Of a DNA stretch of 64,000 nt, positions 8,464 to 18,064 are shown in pieces. The DNA is from CAWDBV01 sp963800705 (lineage in GTDB: Bacteria; Actinomycetota; Thermoleophilia; Solirubrobacterales; 70-9): contig CAWDBV010000002.1 in assembly GCA_963800705.1 (NCBI GenBank), positions 310,001 to 374,000 of the forward strand. Direction: 5' to 3'. The notes under the pieces are model-generated. The model saw only the letters and a program-made list of their open reading frames with translations, did no database searches and was not told where the DNA came from. Position numbers and translations under genes: made by a program. How positions within the stretch are numbered: the first letter of the stretch is position 1; each line of letters starts with the position of its first letter.

Positions 8464-10112
8464 GTGAGCACGGTCGAGGAGCAGAAGGAGGGGACGCAGA
8501 CCGCGCACGGCGGCGTCCACGTCGCGCGCGCGATGCGCTCGCGGGGCGCCGACAAGCTCTTCACGCTCTCCGGCGGGCACCTGTTCTCGATCTACGACGG
8601 CTGCAAGACCGAGGGTGTCGAGGTGATCGACGTCCGCCACGAGCAGGCGGCGGGGTTCGCGGCCGAGGGCTACGCGAAGGCGACCCGCAAGCCGGGGATC
8701 TGCGCGCTGACCGCCGGCCCGGGAGTCACCAACGGGATGAGCGCACTGGCGGGGGCGCGGTTCAACAACTCGCCGGTCGTCGCCCTGGGAGGCCGCGCTC
8801 CCGAGATGCGCTGGGGCTCGGGCTCGCTCCAGGAGATCGATCACGTGCCGTTCGTCTCGCCGATCGTGAAGGCGGCCGAGACGGTCAAGGACCCGGCCCA
8901 GATCGCGGCCCGGACCGCGGCGGCGATCGACACCGCGCTCGAGGCCCCGAGCGGGCCGACCTTCGTCGACTATCCGCTCGACGTCGTCTTCATGGAGGCC
9001 GAGGGCGAGGTGCCGCCGGTTCCCGAGGCTTCAGCTGTTGTCGGCCGAAGGGGTCGAGGAGGCCGCGGCGCTGCTCGGCGGCGCCGAACGGCCGGCGATC
9101 ATGGCCGGCACCAATCTCTACTGGGGGCACGGCGAGCACGAGCTGCGCGCCCTCGCCGAGGTGCTCGGCGCGCCAGTGTTCCTGAACGGAATGGGAAGGG
9201 GATGCCTGCCCGCCGATCACGAGCTCTGCTTCTCGCGCGCCCGCGGCGCCGGTCTCAAGGGCGCCGACGTCGCCCTGGTGGTCGGCGTGCCGCTCGACTT
9301 CCGGCTCGGCTTCGGGGGCTCGTTCGGCCCCGAGACCAAGATCGTCCAGCTCGACTTCGCGCCGAGCGAGCTCTCCGGAGAGCGCAGGGCCGACCTCGAG
9401 CTGGTCGGCGACATCGCCGTGACCCTGTCAGCGCTGGCCGATTCGGCCGGCTGGCGATCCCGCGAGGACCAAGCCCTGGGTCGAGCAGCTGCGAGGCGTC
9501 GAGACCGAGAAGCGCGCCGTGGAGGAGGCCGACCTGAATGACGACCGTTCCCCGCTCCACCCGATGCGGGTGTACAAGGAGCTCGCCGAGGTCCTCGAGC
9601 GCGACGCGATCGTCGTCGGCGACGGCGGCGACTTCGTCTCCTACGCCGGCCGCGTCGTCGAAAGCCACGAGCCCGGTTGCTGGATGGATCCGGGCCCCTA
9701 CGGCTGCCTCGGTGCCGGCCCCGGCCAGGCGATCGGCGCCAAGATCGCCCATCCCGAGCGCCAGGTCTGCCTGCTGCTGGGCGACGGCGCCTTCGGCTTC
9801 TCCGGTTTCGAGTTCGACACGATGGTCCGCCACGGCCTCCAGGTCGTCGGCGTGATCGGCAACAACGGGATCTGGGGTCTCGAAGAGCACCCGATGCAGG
9901 CCCTTTACGGCTACTCGATCGCTGCCACCCTGCAGCCCGAGACCCGCTACGACGAGATCGTCGCCTCGCTCGGCGGCCACGGCGAGCTCGTCCGCGAGCC
10001 GGCCGAGCTGCAGCCGGCACTCGAGCGTGCCTTCGAGTCCGGCAAGCCGGCGCTCGTCAACGTGCTCACCGACCCCGCGGTCGCCTACCCGCGGAAGTCG
10101 AATCTGGCCTAG
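8464..10112 (+). pseudogene. Thiamine-diphosphate enzyme (acetolactate synthase-like), two frameshifts
   Basis: Three consecutive frames together encode one ThDP enzyme of about 545 residues. The N-terminal PYR domain carries the cofactor-activating Glu region (RHEQAAGFAAEGYAK) and LTAGPGVTNGMSALAG. The middle domain contains AERPAIMAGTNLYWG. The C-terminal PP domain has GDGAFGFSGFEFD...GNNGIWG, the GDG-NN metal/diphosphate motif. The first shift is near 9025-9040. The second is at 9469-9470, where removing one C from GAGGACCAAG restores EDKPWVEQL. Start GTG at 8464 is leaderless (TAGCCT seven bases upstream). Either sequencing indels or a recent pseudogene. The substrate is not certain; oxalyl-CoA decarboxylase-like relatives are possible. 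Confidence 0.8.
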
Positions 10113-10483
10113 GCCTGAGCCTCCGCGTCCGCGATCCCCAGCCGCTCGCGCCCGCGCCGCACCGAGGCGGCGGTCGTCCGGCAGGACTTGGCGATCTCGC
10201 CGTCGCGGCGCTCCGGATCGCGGCTGATCTCGAACTCGACCCGCGCGTAGGCCTTGAGCTGGACGCGCTCGGCGAGCGGTGTCTCCTCGGGCAGCCCTTC
10301 CATCGCCGCCTCGGCGGCGAGGTCGCGGCGGCAGACGAGGCAGTGCAGGACGTCGCCTTCCTGGCTCCATGCCGTCGGCAGCTGCGCGTTGGCTTCGTGA
10401 CCCGACATCCACTGCACGGTCACCTCGCAGCGCCCACAGGTCCAACTCTCGGTTCCACGCTCGGCCAGGCCAGCTTCAGTCAA
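10109..10483 (-). CDS. Zn-ribbon / HTH-like protein, copy A
   Basis: About 124 residues from a TTG (10481-10483) that aligns exactly with the start of copy B at 17526-17891; a GGAAGGA Shine-Dalgarno lies five bases upstream. N-terminus has a four-Cys zinc ribbon, WTCGRC and HCLVCRRD, about 35 residues apart. The C-terminus (DGEIAKSCRTTAASVRRGRERLG) looks like a helix-turn-helix. The 65-base leader is highly conserved with copy B. It lies downstream of typA on the same strand and overlaps the ThDP gene tail-to-tail by four bases. A DNA- or RNA-binding regulatory role is inferred, not shown. Confidence 0.7.
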   Translation of the reverse strand: MTEAGLAERGTESWTCGRCEVTVQWMSGHEANAQLPTAWSQEGDVLHCLVCRRDLAAEAAMEGLPEETPLAERVQLKAYARVEFEISRDPERRDGEIAKSCRTTAASVRRGRERLGIADAEAQA

Positions 10484-10488
10484 TGTGT

Positions 10489-10553
10489 TCCTTCCGGTCC
10501 CCTCGGGTTTGGTTGCTGCGAGGGGGACGAAGGGAGAAGGCCGCCGCGCGATA
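10489..10553 (-). promoter_or_regulatory. Conserved 5' leader of Zn-ribbon gene A, predicted to hide its ribosome site
   Basis: Reading on the minus strand, the leader runs ATCGCGCGGCGG, CTTCTCCCTTCGTC, CTCGCAGC, then GAGGGGACCGGAAGGA before the TTG. The same block order occurs upstream of copy B (17903-17963). CCTTC..CCCCTC can pair with GAGGGG..GAAGG, burying the Shine-Dalgarno in a bulged hairpin of about 13 pairs. Confidence 0.55.
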
Positions 10554-10574
10554 CTGCCCACCCAGGGTACTCGA

Positions 10575-12425
<1,851 letters not shown>

Positions 12426-12554
12426 GGGGGCGGGGCATAGTAGGGACCAGCGTGATCGGGGTCGCGCGGCACCGCCGCCGGACCCTGCTACGGTGATCGA
12501 CGTCGGGTGACCGCCGCCACGCGGATTCGTCGCCCGAGAGGTTCCGTTTCTCCC

Positions 12555-12621
12555 TTTGCTTGTTTGAGCACTCGGGGTCGCAGGATCTCCCCGAACAACT
12601 CATAAGGAGCAAGCAAAAATG
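12555..12621 (+). promoter_or_regulatory. Structured 5' UTR of the DEAD-box helicase
   Basis: Nested inverted repeats end two bases before the ATG at 12619: TTTGCTTG (12555-12562) with CAAGCAAA (12610-12617), TGAG (12565-12568) with CTCA (12599-12602), and CGGGG (12573-12577) with CCCCG (12589-12593). The Shine-Dalgarno AAGGAG (12604-12609) lies in the internal loop between two of the stems. Folding would limit ribosome access. This is inferred from sequence only. Confidence 0.6.
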
Positions 12622-13825
12622 TCATCCGAATCATTCGCCGATCTCGGCGTGTCGCGCCCAGTCGTGGACGCACTCGCCAAGCGCGGCTTCACCGAACCGT
12701 TTGCGGTTCAAAGACTTGCGATCGCTGATGTCCTTGATGGACACGACGTCCTCGTACAGTCGCCGACCGGCTCGGGCAAGACCCTGGCCTTCGGCGTCCC
12801 GATCGTCGACCGGCTCGAGTCCGAGGCCCGGCGCCCCAGCGCGCTGATTCTGGCCCCGACGCGCGAGCTCGCCGAACAGATCGTCGAGGAAATGCGAACG
12901 ATCGCTCAGGCCCGCGCGCTCAAGGTGGCTCCCGTCTATGGCGGGGTCGGCTTGGTCGCGCAGGCCAAACGAGCCAAAAACGCCCACATCGTCGTCGCGA
13001 CGCCGGGCAGGTTGGAAGACCTGCTCGAGCGCGGCGACATCACCCTCAAGCACGTCCGCATCCTCGTCCTCGACGAGGCCGACCGGATGCTCGACATGGG
13101 CTTCAAGCCCCCCGTCGACCGGATCGTCAAGCAGATTCCGGGCAAGCGCCAGACGCTGTTCTTCTCGGCGACGCTCGAGGGGGCGGCCGGCAAGCTCGCC
13201 TCCGCCTACACGCGCGATGCGCGCCGCCACGTCCACAAGCCGAAGGTCGAGAAGGGGCCGGAGATCGAGCACCGCTTCGTCCACCTCGTCCACGAGGACA
13301 AGGTCGGCGCTCTGGTCGGAGAGCTGCGCGCCGACGGCGGCGGCCGCACGCTCGTCTTCGTCCGCACCAAGCGCGGCGCCGACCGGCTGGTCAAGAAGCT
13401 CGACCGCCAGAAGGTCCGCGCGGTGGCGATGCACGGCAACAAGTCACAGGGCCAGCGCCGTCGCGCGCTCGCCGAGCTTCGAGGCCGGCGACATCGACAC
13501 CCTCGTCGCCACCGACGTCGCCTCGCGCGGCATCGACGTCGACGACATCACCCAGGTGATCAACTTCGACGCCCCCGAGGACCGCGAGACCTACGTGCAC
13601 CGGACCGGGCGCACCGCCCGGGCCGGCGCGAGGGGGACCGCGGCCAGCTTCGTGCTCCCCGACCAGGCGCACGAGATGGGCAAGATCGCGAAGGAGCTCG
13701 GGCTCGCGAGCGAGTTCAATCACGGCCGCGGAAGTCACTCGAACGGCGCGAACCGATCGAACGGGAAGAAGCGCTCTAAGAAACGGGGCGGACGAAGGTC
13801 CGCAGGTACTCGGCCTCGGCGCTGA
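12619..13825 (+). pseudogene. DEAD-box ATP-dependent RNA helicase, one frameshift
   Basis: N-terminal half in frame from ATG 12619 with a good AAGGAG site: Q-motif region (VQRLAIADVLDGHD), motif I (PTGSGKT), Ia (PTRELAEQ), II (DEAD, in LVLDEADRMLDMGF) and III (FFSATLEG). After ALAEL the frame is lost; the +1 frame continues with FEAGDIDTLVATDVASRGID, HRTGRTARAG (motif VI) and a basic tail. Removing the single C at 13477 (GCCGAGcTTCGAG) restores AEFEAGDID exactly, so this is probably a sequencing indel. RNA helicases of this type unwind structured RNA and assist ribosome assembly, notably in the cold. The 3' end overlaps the convergent methyltransferase by 50 bases. Confidence 0.88.
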
Positions 13826-14591
13826 AGCCGTCGTCGGTCTCGGTGCCGAACTTTCGTTCGAGCTCCGTCGCCTCGGCCCGGAACTCCTCCCACTTACCCT
13901 CGGGCTCAAGAACCTTCTTGGCCATGATCATCGGGCCGAGCTCGTTCTCCATCTGGTCGATCATCGCCTCGACCGACTCGGCGTCGAACTTCGCGGTGTC
14001 CTTCTCGAAGCTGAGCTCGACGTCCTTGCCTTCGAACAGCTCGCGGACGTGGTCCTCGTCGCCCCAGAGGATCGGCGATTGGACCTCCTCCGGGGGAGGC
14101 GGCATCTTCGAGCCGACCAGCGCCAGAAACTGCCCGTTCAGGCCCTCGGGGGTCCACGCGCAGTTGGCGATCAGCCCGCCGGGTTTGCAGACGCGGACCA
14201 TCTCGTCGGCGGCCTGCTGGTTGACGGGGGCGAACATGGCGCCGAACACCGATGCGACGCGGTCGAAGGATGCGTCCTCGAACTGAAGGTCGGCGGCGTC
14301 GCCCTCGACCCATTCGACCTCGACCCCCGCATCGTCGGCGCGCTTGCGGGCGGCCTCAAAGAGCTCGGGAGTGACGTCGACGGCGGTCACCTCGGCGCCG
14401 GCCTGGGCTGCGGGAATCGCGAGGCTGCCGCTTCCGGTGCCGATGTCGAGCAGCGTGGTGCCTTCGCTGAGCTCGAGCTTCGCGGCCAGCTGATCGGAGA
14501 CCGGCTGGATCAGCGCGGCGAAGTTCGGCCAGTCCCCTGAGGACCAGACGGCCCGCTGTCCCTTCCTGAACTCAGTTGCGTCGAACGCCAT
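13776..14591 (-). CDS. Class I SAM-dependent methyltransferase
   Basis: 271 residues from the ATG at 14589-14591, eight bases after a TAGGGT -10 element, so leaderless. Motif I is LLDIGTGSGSLAIPAA (residues about 41-56), followed by the acidic VTAVDVTPE, the GDAADLQFEDASFD region and a CKPGGLIANCAW motif, the usual UbiE/COQ5-like arrangement. The substrate cannot be told. It is followed on the same strand by nothing closely spaced and converges with the helicase. Confidence 0.85.
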   Translation of the reverse strand: MAFDATEFRKGQRAVWSSGDWPNFAALIQPVSDQLAAKLELSEGTTLLDIGTGSGSLAIPAAQAGAEVTAVDVTPELFEAARKRADDAGVEVEWVEGDAADLQFEDASFDRVASVFGAMFAPVNQQAADEMVRVCKPGGLIANCAWTPEGLNGQFLALVGSKMPPPPEEVQSPILWGDEDHVRELFEGKDVELSFEKDTAKFDAESVEAMIDQMENELGPMIMAKKVLEPEGKWEEFRAEATELERKFGTETDDGFSAEAEYLRTFVRPVS

Positions 14592-14625
14592 CTGACCTGA
14601 CCCTATCGCGACGCCGCGGTCGCAG

Positions 14626-15480
14626 TCAGCTTGCGCCCTTGTAGTTCCGCATCCGCTCCGCCCACTGGTCGAGCTTCGTCTCGACCTCATCCCGAGACGG
14701 CGTGCCCATCAGCATGTGGACGGTGCGGGTGACGCCGGCCTTCTCGTAGCGCTCGAGGATCACGGGGTCGCGCGGCGGGATCTGCATCGTCACCGGGATC
14801 GCGCCGCGGCCTGACTCCTCGCCGCGGCGCTGAAGCTCCTCGATCCGGGCGATCATCGCGTCGTTGTCGGCGACCCGGTTCGGGTACCAGGCGTCGCCGA
14901 AGGCGAGCACGCGGTCGAGCACGGTCGGGCCGAGGCCGGCGACGAGCACCGGCGGGCCGCCTTCCTGGAGCGGCTTCGGCCAGCAGAAGGTCGGATCGAA
15001 GTCGACGTGCTTGCCGTGGTAGGAGGCCTCGTCGTTTGACCAGAGCTCCTTCATCGCCTCGACCCGCTCGCGCATCAGGCCGAAGCGCGTCTTCGGATCG
15101 GTGCCGTGGTCGCGCATCTCCTCGAGGTTCCAGCCTGCGCCGACCCCGAACAGCATCCGCCCGCCCGAGAGCCGGTCGACGCTCGCCACCCTCTTCGCGG
15201 TCGAAATCGGGTCGTGCTCGACGATCAGGCAGATGCCGGTGCCGAGCTTGACCGTCTCGGTCGCCTCGGCCATCGTCCCGAGCGCGACGAACGGGTCGTA
15301 GATCCGGAAGTACTCGCGCGGCAGCTCGCCGCCGGCCGGGTACGGCGTCTCGCGGCTGACCGGGATGTGGGTGTGTTCGGTGACGAAGGCCGATTCGAAT
15401 CCCCGCTCCTCGACCATGCGCCCGAACTCCGCGGGCGGCACCGTCTCGTCGGTGGGAAAGTAGTTGACCCCGAAGTCCAC
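14626..15480 (-). CDS. LLM-class F420-dependent oxidoreductase
   Basis: 284 residues, full length. Begins MDFGVNYFPTDETVPPAEF and shows typical luciferase-like monooxygenase features: TEHTHIPV, the GTGICLIVEHDPISTAKRVASVDRLSGGR segment region, GVGAGWNLEEMRDHG, and GLMRERVEAMKELWS. Members commonly use F420, sometimes FMN, for hydride transfer; the substrate is unknown. The GTG start shares one base with the TAG stop of the upstream gene (TAGTG), so the two are translationally coupled. Confidence 0.9.
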   Translation of the reverse strand: MDFGVNYFPTDETVPPAEFGRMVEERGFESAFVTEHTHIPVSRETPYPAGGELPREYFRIYDPFVALGTMAEATETVKLGTGICLIVEHDPISTAKRVASVDRLSGGRMLFGVGAGWNLEEMRDHGTDPKTRFGLMRERVEAMKELWSNDEASYHGKHVDFDPTFCWPKPLQEGGPPVLVAGLGPTVLDRVLAFGDAWYPNRVADNDAMIARIEELQRRGEESGRGAIPVTMQIPPRDPVILERYEKAGVTRTVHMLMGTPSRDEVETKLDQWAERMRNYKGAS

Positions 15481-15917
15481 TAAGGCGCCGGCGGATCCGT
15501 CCCTAGCGCCATCGCGATCCCGGAGACCGCGGCTCGCTCCTTATCGGAGACGCCCTTGACCTCGGCGACGTGCTGGGCGAGATCGACGATGAAGCGCTTG
15601 TACTCTTCGAGTTCCTCGGCAGTTGCCTTGGCCTCGACCAGGGCGACGGCCTCGCTCACGTTCTTCATGCTGTGCGCCTCCAGCTCCTCGTGGGAGCGGG
15701 TGCGCTCCTTGTCGACCGCGGGCTTGCTCGAGACGATCGCGTCGAGGAGCTCGCTCTGGCCGCCTTTCTTGCGCGCCTCGCCATAGGCGCCCGCCATCGA
15801 GAAGGTCTCCCGGATCGTCGCGCCGCGATCGGAGGCGATCACGATCAGGCCGGCGCTGGTCGGGCCCTCGAGAACCTGCTTCCACTCCTCGTCTGTGAAG
15901 TCTGCCTTTCCGGTCAC
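15480..15917 (-). CDS. Small conserved helical protein of unknown function
   Basis: 145 residues, Glu/Ala/Lys-rich and probably all-helical, with no Cys and no signal peptide. Begins MTGKADFTDEEWKQVLEGP and contains ASDRGATIRETFSMAGAYGEARKK. Leaderless GTG at 15915-15917 with TAGCGT seven bases upstream. One-base stop/start overlap with the F420-type oxidoreductase suggests a linked role. I do not recognise a named domain. Confidence 0.75.
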   Translation of the reverse strand: MTGKADFTDEEWKQVLEGPTSAGLIVIASDRGATIRETFSMAGAYGEARKKGGQSELLDAIVSSKPAVDKERTRSHEELEAHSMKNVSEAVALVEAKATAEELEEYKRFIVDLAQHVAEVKGVSDKERAAVSGIAMALGTDPPAP

Positions 15918-15924
15918 GGGCGGG

Positions 15925-15946
15925 ACGCTATCGACTCAGATAGCCT
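15925..15946. promoter_or_regulatory. Back-to-back leaderless -10 elements
   Basis: In the 35-bp gap between divergent starts at 15917 (minus) and 15953 (plus), TAGCGT (complement of 15925-15930) and TAGCCT (15941-15946) end seven and six bases before their respective start codons. Neither gene has a Shine-Dalgarno sequence. Confidence 0.6.
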
Positions 15947-15952
15947 CGCGCC

Positions 15953-16792
15953 ATGGCCGAGGATCTGAAGGGACGGGCGGTGATCATGTCGGGCGGAAGC
16001 CGCGGCATCGGTCTCGCGATCGCGAAGAAGATCGCCGCCGACGGCGCCAAGGTCGCGATCATCGCCAAGACCGACAAGCCGCACCCGAAGCTTCCCGGCA
16101 CGATCCACACCGCCGCCGAGGAGATCGAAGAGGCGGGAGGCGAGGCGCTGCCGATCCTCGGCGACGTCCGCGACGAGGAGGCGGTCGAGAAAGCCGTCGC
16201 CGAGGCGGCGGAGAGCTTTGGGGCGATCGACATCGTCGTCAACAACGCGAGCGCGATCAACCTGGCGCCGATGCGCGACCTCGAGGTGAAGCGCTTCGAC
16301 CTCATGCAGCAGATCAACTCGCGCGGGACGTTCGTGCTCACCCGCGCCGCGCTCCCTCACCTGAGCAAGTCAGACCACGCTCACGTGCTGACGCTCTCGC
16401 CGCCCCTGACCACCGACCCGAAATGGCTCAAGGCCCACTCCGCCTACACGCTCTCGAAGATGGGGATGACGATGCTCACCCTCGGGCTCGCCGCGGACGA
16501 GGCCGAGACGCCGATCGCCGCCAACTGCCTCTGGCCGCGGTCGATCATCGCCACCGCGGCGGTCCAGAACCTGCTCGGCGGCGATGAGGCGATGAAGCGT
16601 GCGCGGACGCCCGACATCTACGCCGACGCGGCCTACGAGATCCTGAAGCGCGACCCGCGCGAGTGCACAGGGAACGCCTACCTCGACGACGAGGTGCTCG
16701 CCGAGGCCGGCATCACCGACCTCGACAAGTACGCGGCCGGAGACGGGTCCGAGCTCGCCCTCGACCTGTTCGTCGACGGCTGGCCGGACTGA
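15953..16792 (+). CDS. Short-chain dehydrogenase/reductase, HSDL2-like
   Basis: 279 residues. The Rossmann motif SGGSRGIGLAIAKK is at residues about 14-27, and NNASAINL follows the fourth strand. The HPKLPGTIHTAAEEIEEAGG insertion is typical of hydroxysteroid dehydrogenase-like 2 proteins. The catalytic Tyr-Lys pair is YTLSKMGM; the usual Ser lies near LTLSPPLT. NAD(P)H-dependent redox of an unidentified substrate, possibly acyl- or steroid-type. The start ATG is leaderless. Confidence 0.87.
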   Translation: MAEDLKGRAVIMSGGSRGIGLAIAKKIAADGAKVAIIAKTDKPHPKLPGTIHTAAEEIEEAGGEALPILGDVRDEEAVEKAVAEAAESFGAIDIVVNNASAINLAPMRDLEVKRFDLMQQINSRGTFVLTRAALPHLSKSDHAHVLTLSPPLTTDPKWLKAHSAYTLSKMGMTMLTLGLAADEAETPIAANCLWPRSIIATAAVQNLLGGDEAMKRARTPDIYADAAYEILKRDPRECTGNAYLDDEVLAEAGITDLDKYAAGDGSELALDLFVDGWPD

Positions 16793-16804
16793 CCAGGAAC
16801 CCGG

Positions 16805-17515
16805 CTACTTCTTCTTTTTCTTCTTCACGCAGCGGCCGCGGCGCAGCTTGCGGGGCTTCTTGCACTTCTTCGCCGCGACAGCGGTCGCGGCTGTTGCGGC
16901 TGGCGTGGCGACGGCGCCCGGAGCAACAGGCGCCGGCGGCGAGCCGGTCAGGGTCAGCGCCATGTTGATGCGGGCATTCGGGACTCCGAGGCCCGCGGTG
17001 AACGTCATCCCGGGCGTTACAGGCCCCGGAAGCGTGACCGCGTAATCGAACGCGCTGGTGCCGTCGTCGTAGTAGCCGCGCGGCCCGTTGGCAACCGTCG
17101 AGCTCATCGCGCCGATCAAATCGCCGGGCTCGACGGGAATCGCGGTCGTGAAGGTGGGGGCGTCGTCGATGTTGACCGTTGCGCTGCTCGTCGCGACGAG
17201 AAAGAAGTTATCGCCGCTGGCCGGCCGCCATACCTGCAATGTGATGTCCCCGTTCATCTTGAACGGTGCCAGGCTCGGTGCTCCACGCGCGCTCCAGGAG
17301 GTGACCGTCCAGGTCCCCGGCGGCACGCGGTAGGACGGCGAAGTCGTCGAGGTCAGCGCCTGCGCGTAGCTGCACGAGCTGCAACCCGCCCCCGTGTCGA
17401 TCGCGGCGGGGGGGATCGACCCCAGGTTCACGGTGTCGGCGGCCGCCGCCGGCGCGAAGCACAGCGAAGCAGCCGCCGCAGCCAAGGCTGCGTGGCGTTT
17501 TAACGCTGTGCCCAT
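16805..17515 (-). CDS. Secreted protein with C-x10-C lysine tail
   Basis: 236 residues. Signal peptide at residues 1-27 (ALAAAAASLCFAPAAAA). The mature domain begins VNLGSIPPAAIDTGAGCSSCSY and is beta-rich; its early CSSC and GSIPP layout resembles the gene at 53940-54779 (CGSCTAW), so the two look like distant paralogues. Ala-rich linker, then KKCKKPRKLRRGRC and a lysine run. No enzyme motif. Stop lies 12 bases from the convergent SDR. Confidence 0.82.
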   Translation of the reverse strand: MGTALKRHAALAAAAASLCFAPAAAADTVNLGSIPPAAIDTGAGCSSCSYAQALTSTTSPSYRVPPGTWTVTSWSARGAPSLAPFKMNGDITLQVWRPASGDNFFLVATSSATVNIDDAPTFTTAIPVEPGDLIGAMSSTVANGPRGYYDDGTSAFDYAVTLPGPVTPGMTFTAGLGVPNARINMALTLTGSPPAPVAPGAVATPAATAATAVAAKKCKKPRKLRRGRCVKKKKKK

Positions 17516-17525
17516 GAGGGGCGGG

Positions 17526-17891
17526 CTAGGAGGCCTGCTGGAGGCCGAGGCGCTCGCGCGCCTTCTGCACCGAGGCGATCGAGGAACGGCAGGCCTTGGC
17601 GATTTCGCCGTTGGCCTTCTCGGGATCGCGCTTCACCTCGAAGTCGATCCGGGCCTCGGACTGCGCCTGGACCTTCTTGTCCAGCGGCGTGTCCTCGGGG
17701 AGACCGTCGAGTGCGCCTTCCGCTGCGTTGTCGCGGCGGCAGGCGAGGCAGTGCATTGCTCCGTTTACTTTTGCCCAGTGCGCAGGCTTCTTGGCGGACG
17801 CCTCGTGCCCGGGCATGAAGGCCACGGTCACCTCGCAGCGTTCACAGGTCCAGGACTCAGATGCGCGCTCGGCTAGTGCTGCTTGAGACAA
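17526..17891 (-). CDS. Zn-ribbon / HTH-like protein, copy B
   Basis: About 121 residues from the TTG at 17889-17891, aligned with copy A (10109-10483). Zinc ribbon cysteines are WTCERC and HCLACRRD; the C-terminal NGEIAKACRSSIASVQKARERLG matches the HTH-like end of copy A. Pairwise similarity is high throughout. An in-frame ATG at 17927 exists, but it lies inside the conserved leader. Monocistronic by appearance; the upstream leader is conserved with copy A. Confidence 0.72.
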   Translation of the reverse strand: MSQAALAERASESWTCERCEVTVAFMPGHEASAKKPAHWAKVNGAMHCLACRRDNAAEGALDGLPEDTPLDKKVQAQSEARIDFEVKRDPEKANGEIAKACRSSIASVQKARERLGLQQAS

Positions 17892-17902
17892 GGGTATTCG
17901 AC

Positions 17903-17963
17903 ATCCTTTCGGTCCCCTCTGGTTCATTCGCTGCGAGGACGAAGGGAAAGACCGCCGCGCGAT
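17903..17963 (-). promoter_or_regulatory. Conserved 5' leader of Zn-ribbon gene B
   Basis: On the minus strand: ATCGCGCGGCGG, CTTTCCCTTCGTC, CTCGCAGC, then GAGGGGACCGAAAGGA. It matches the leader of copy A (10489-10553) almost base for base, including the order of blocks, apart from a 3-4 base length difference. CCTTCG and CGAAAGG arms flank the loop and can mask the Shine-Dalgarno. Confidence 0.55.
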
Positions 17964-18064
17964 TCAGTTACGAGGAACTGCTTAAACACAGGGTACCGAA
18001 GAGTCCGGACCGGGGCGCTATTTCTTCGTGCAAACAGCGTGTTTTGGCCGAAATGAGCCCGAAA

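Noticed and set aside
13471..13485. Programmed frameshift in the helicase
   Set aside because: No slippery heptamer or downstream stimulatory structure is seen, and removal of one C restores the family sequence exactly; an indel is simpler.
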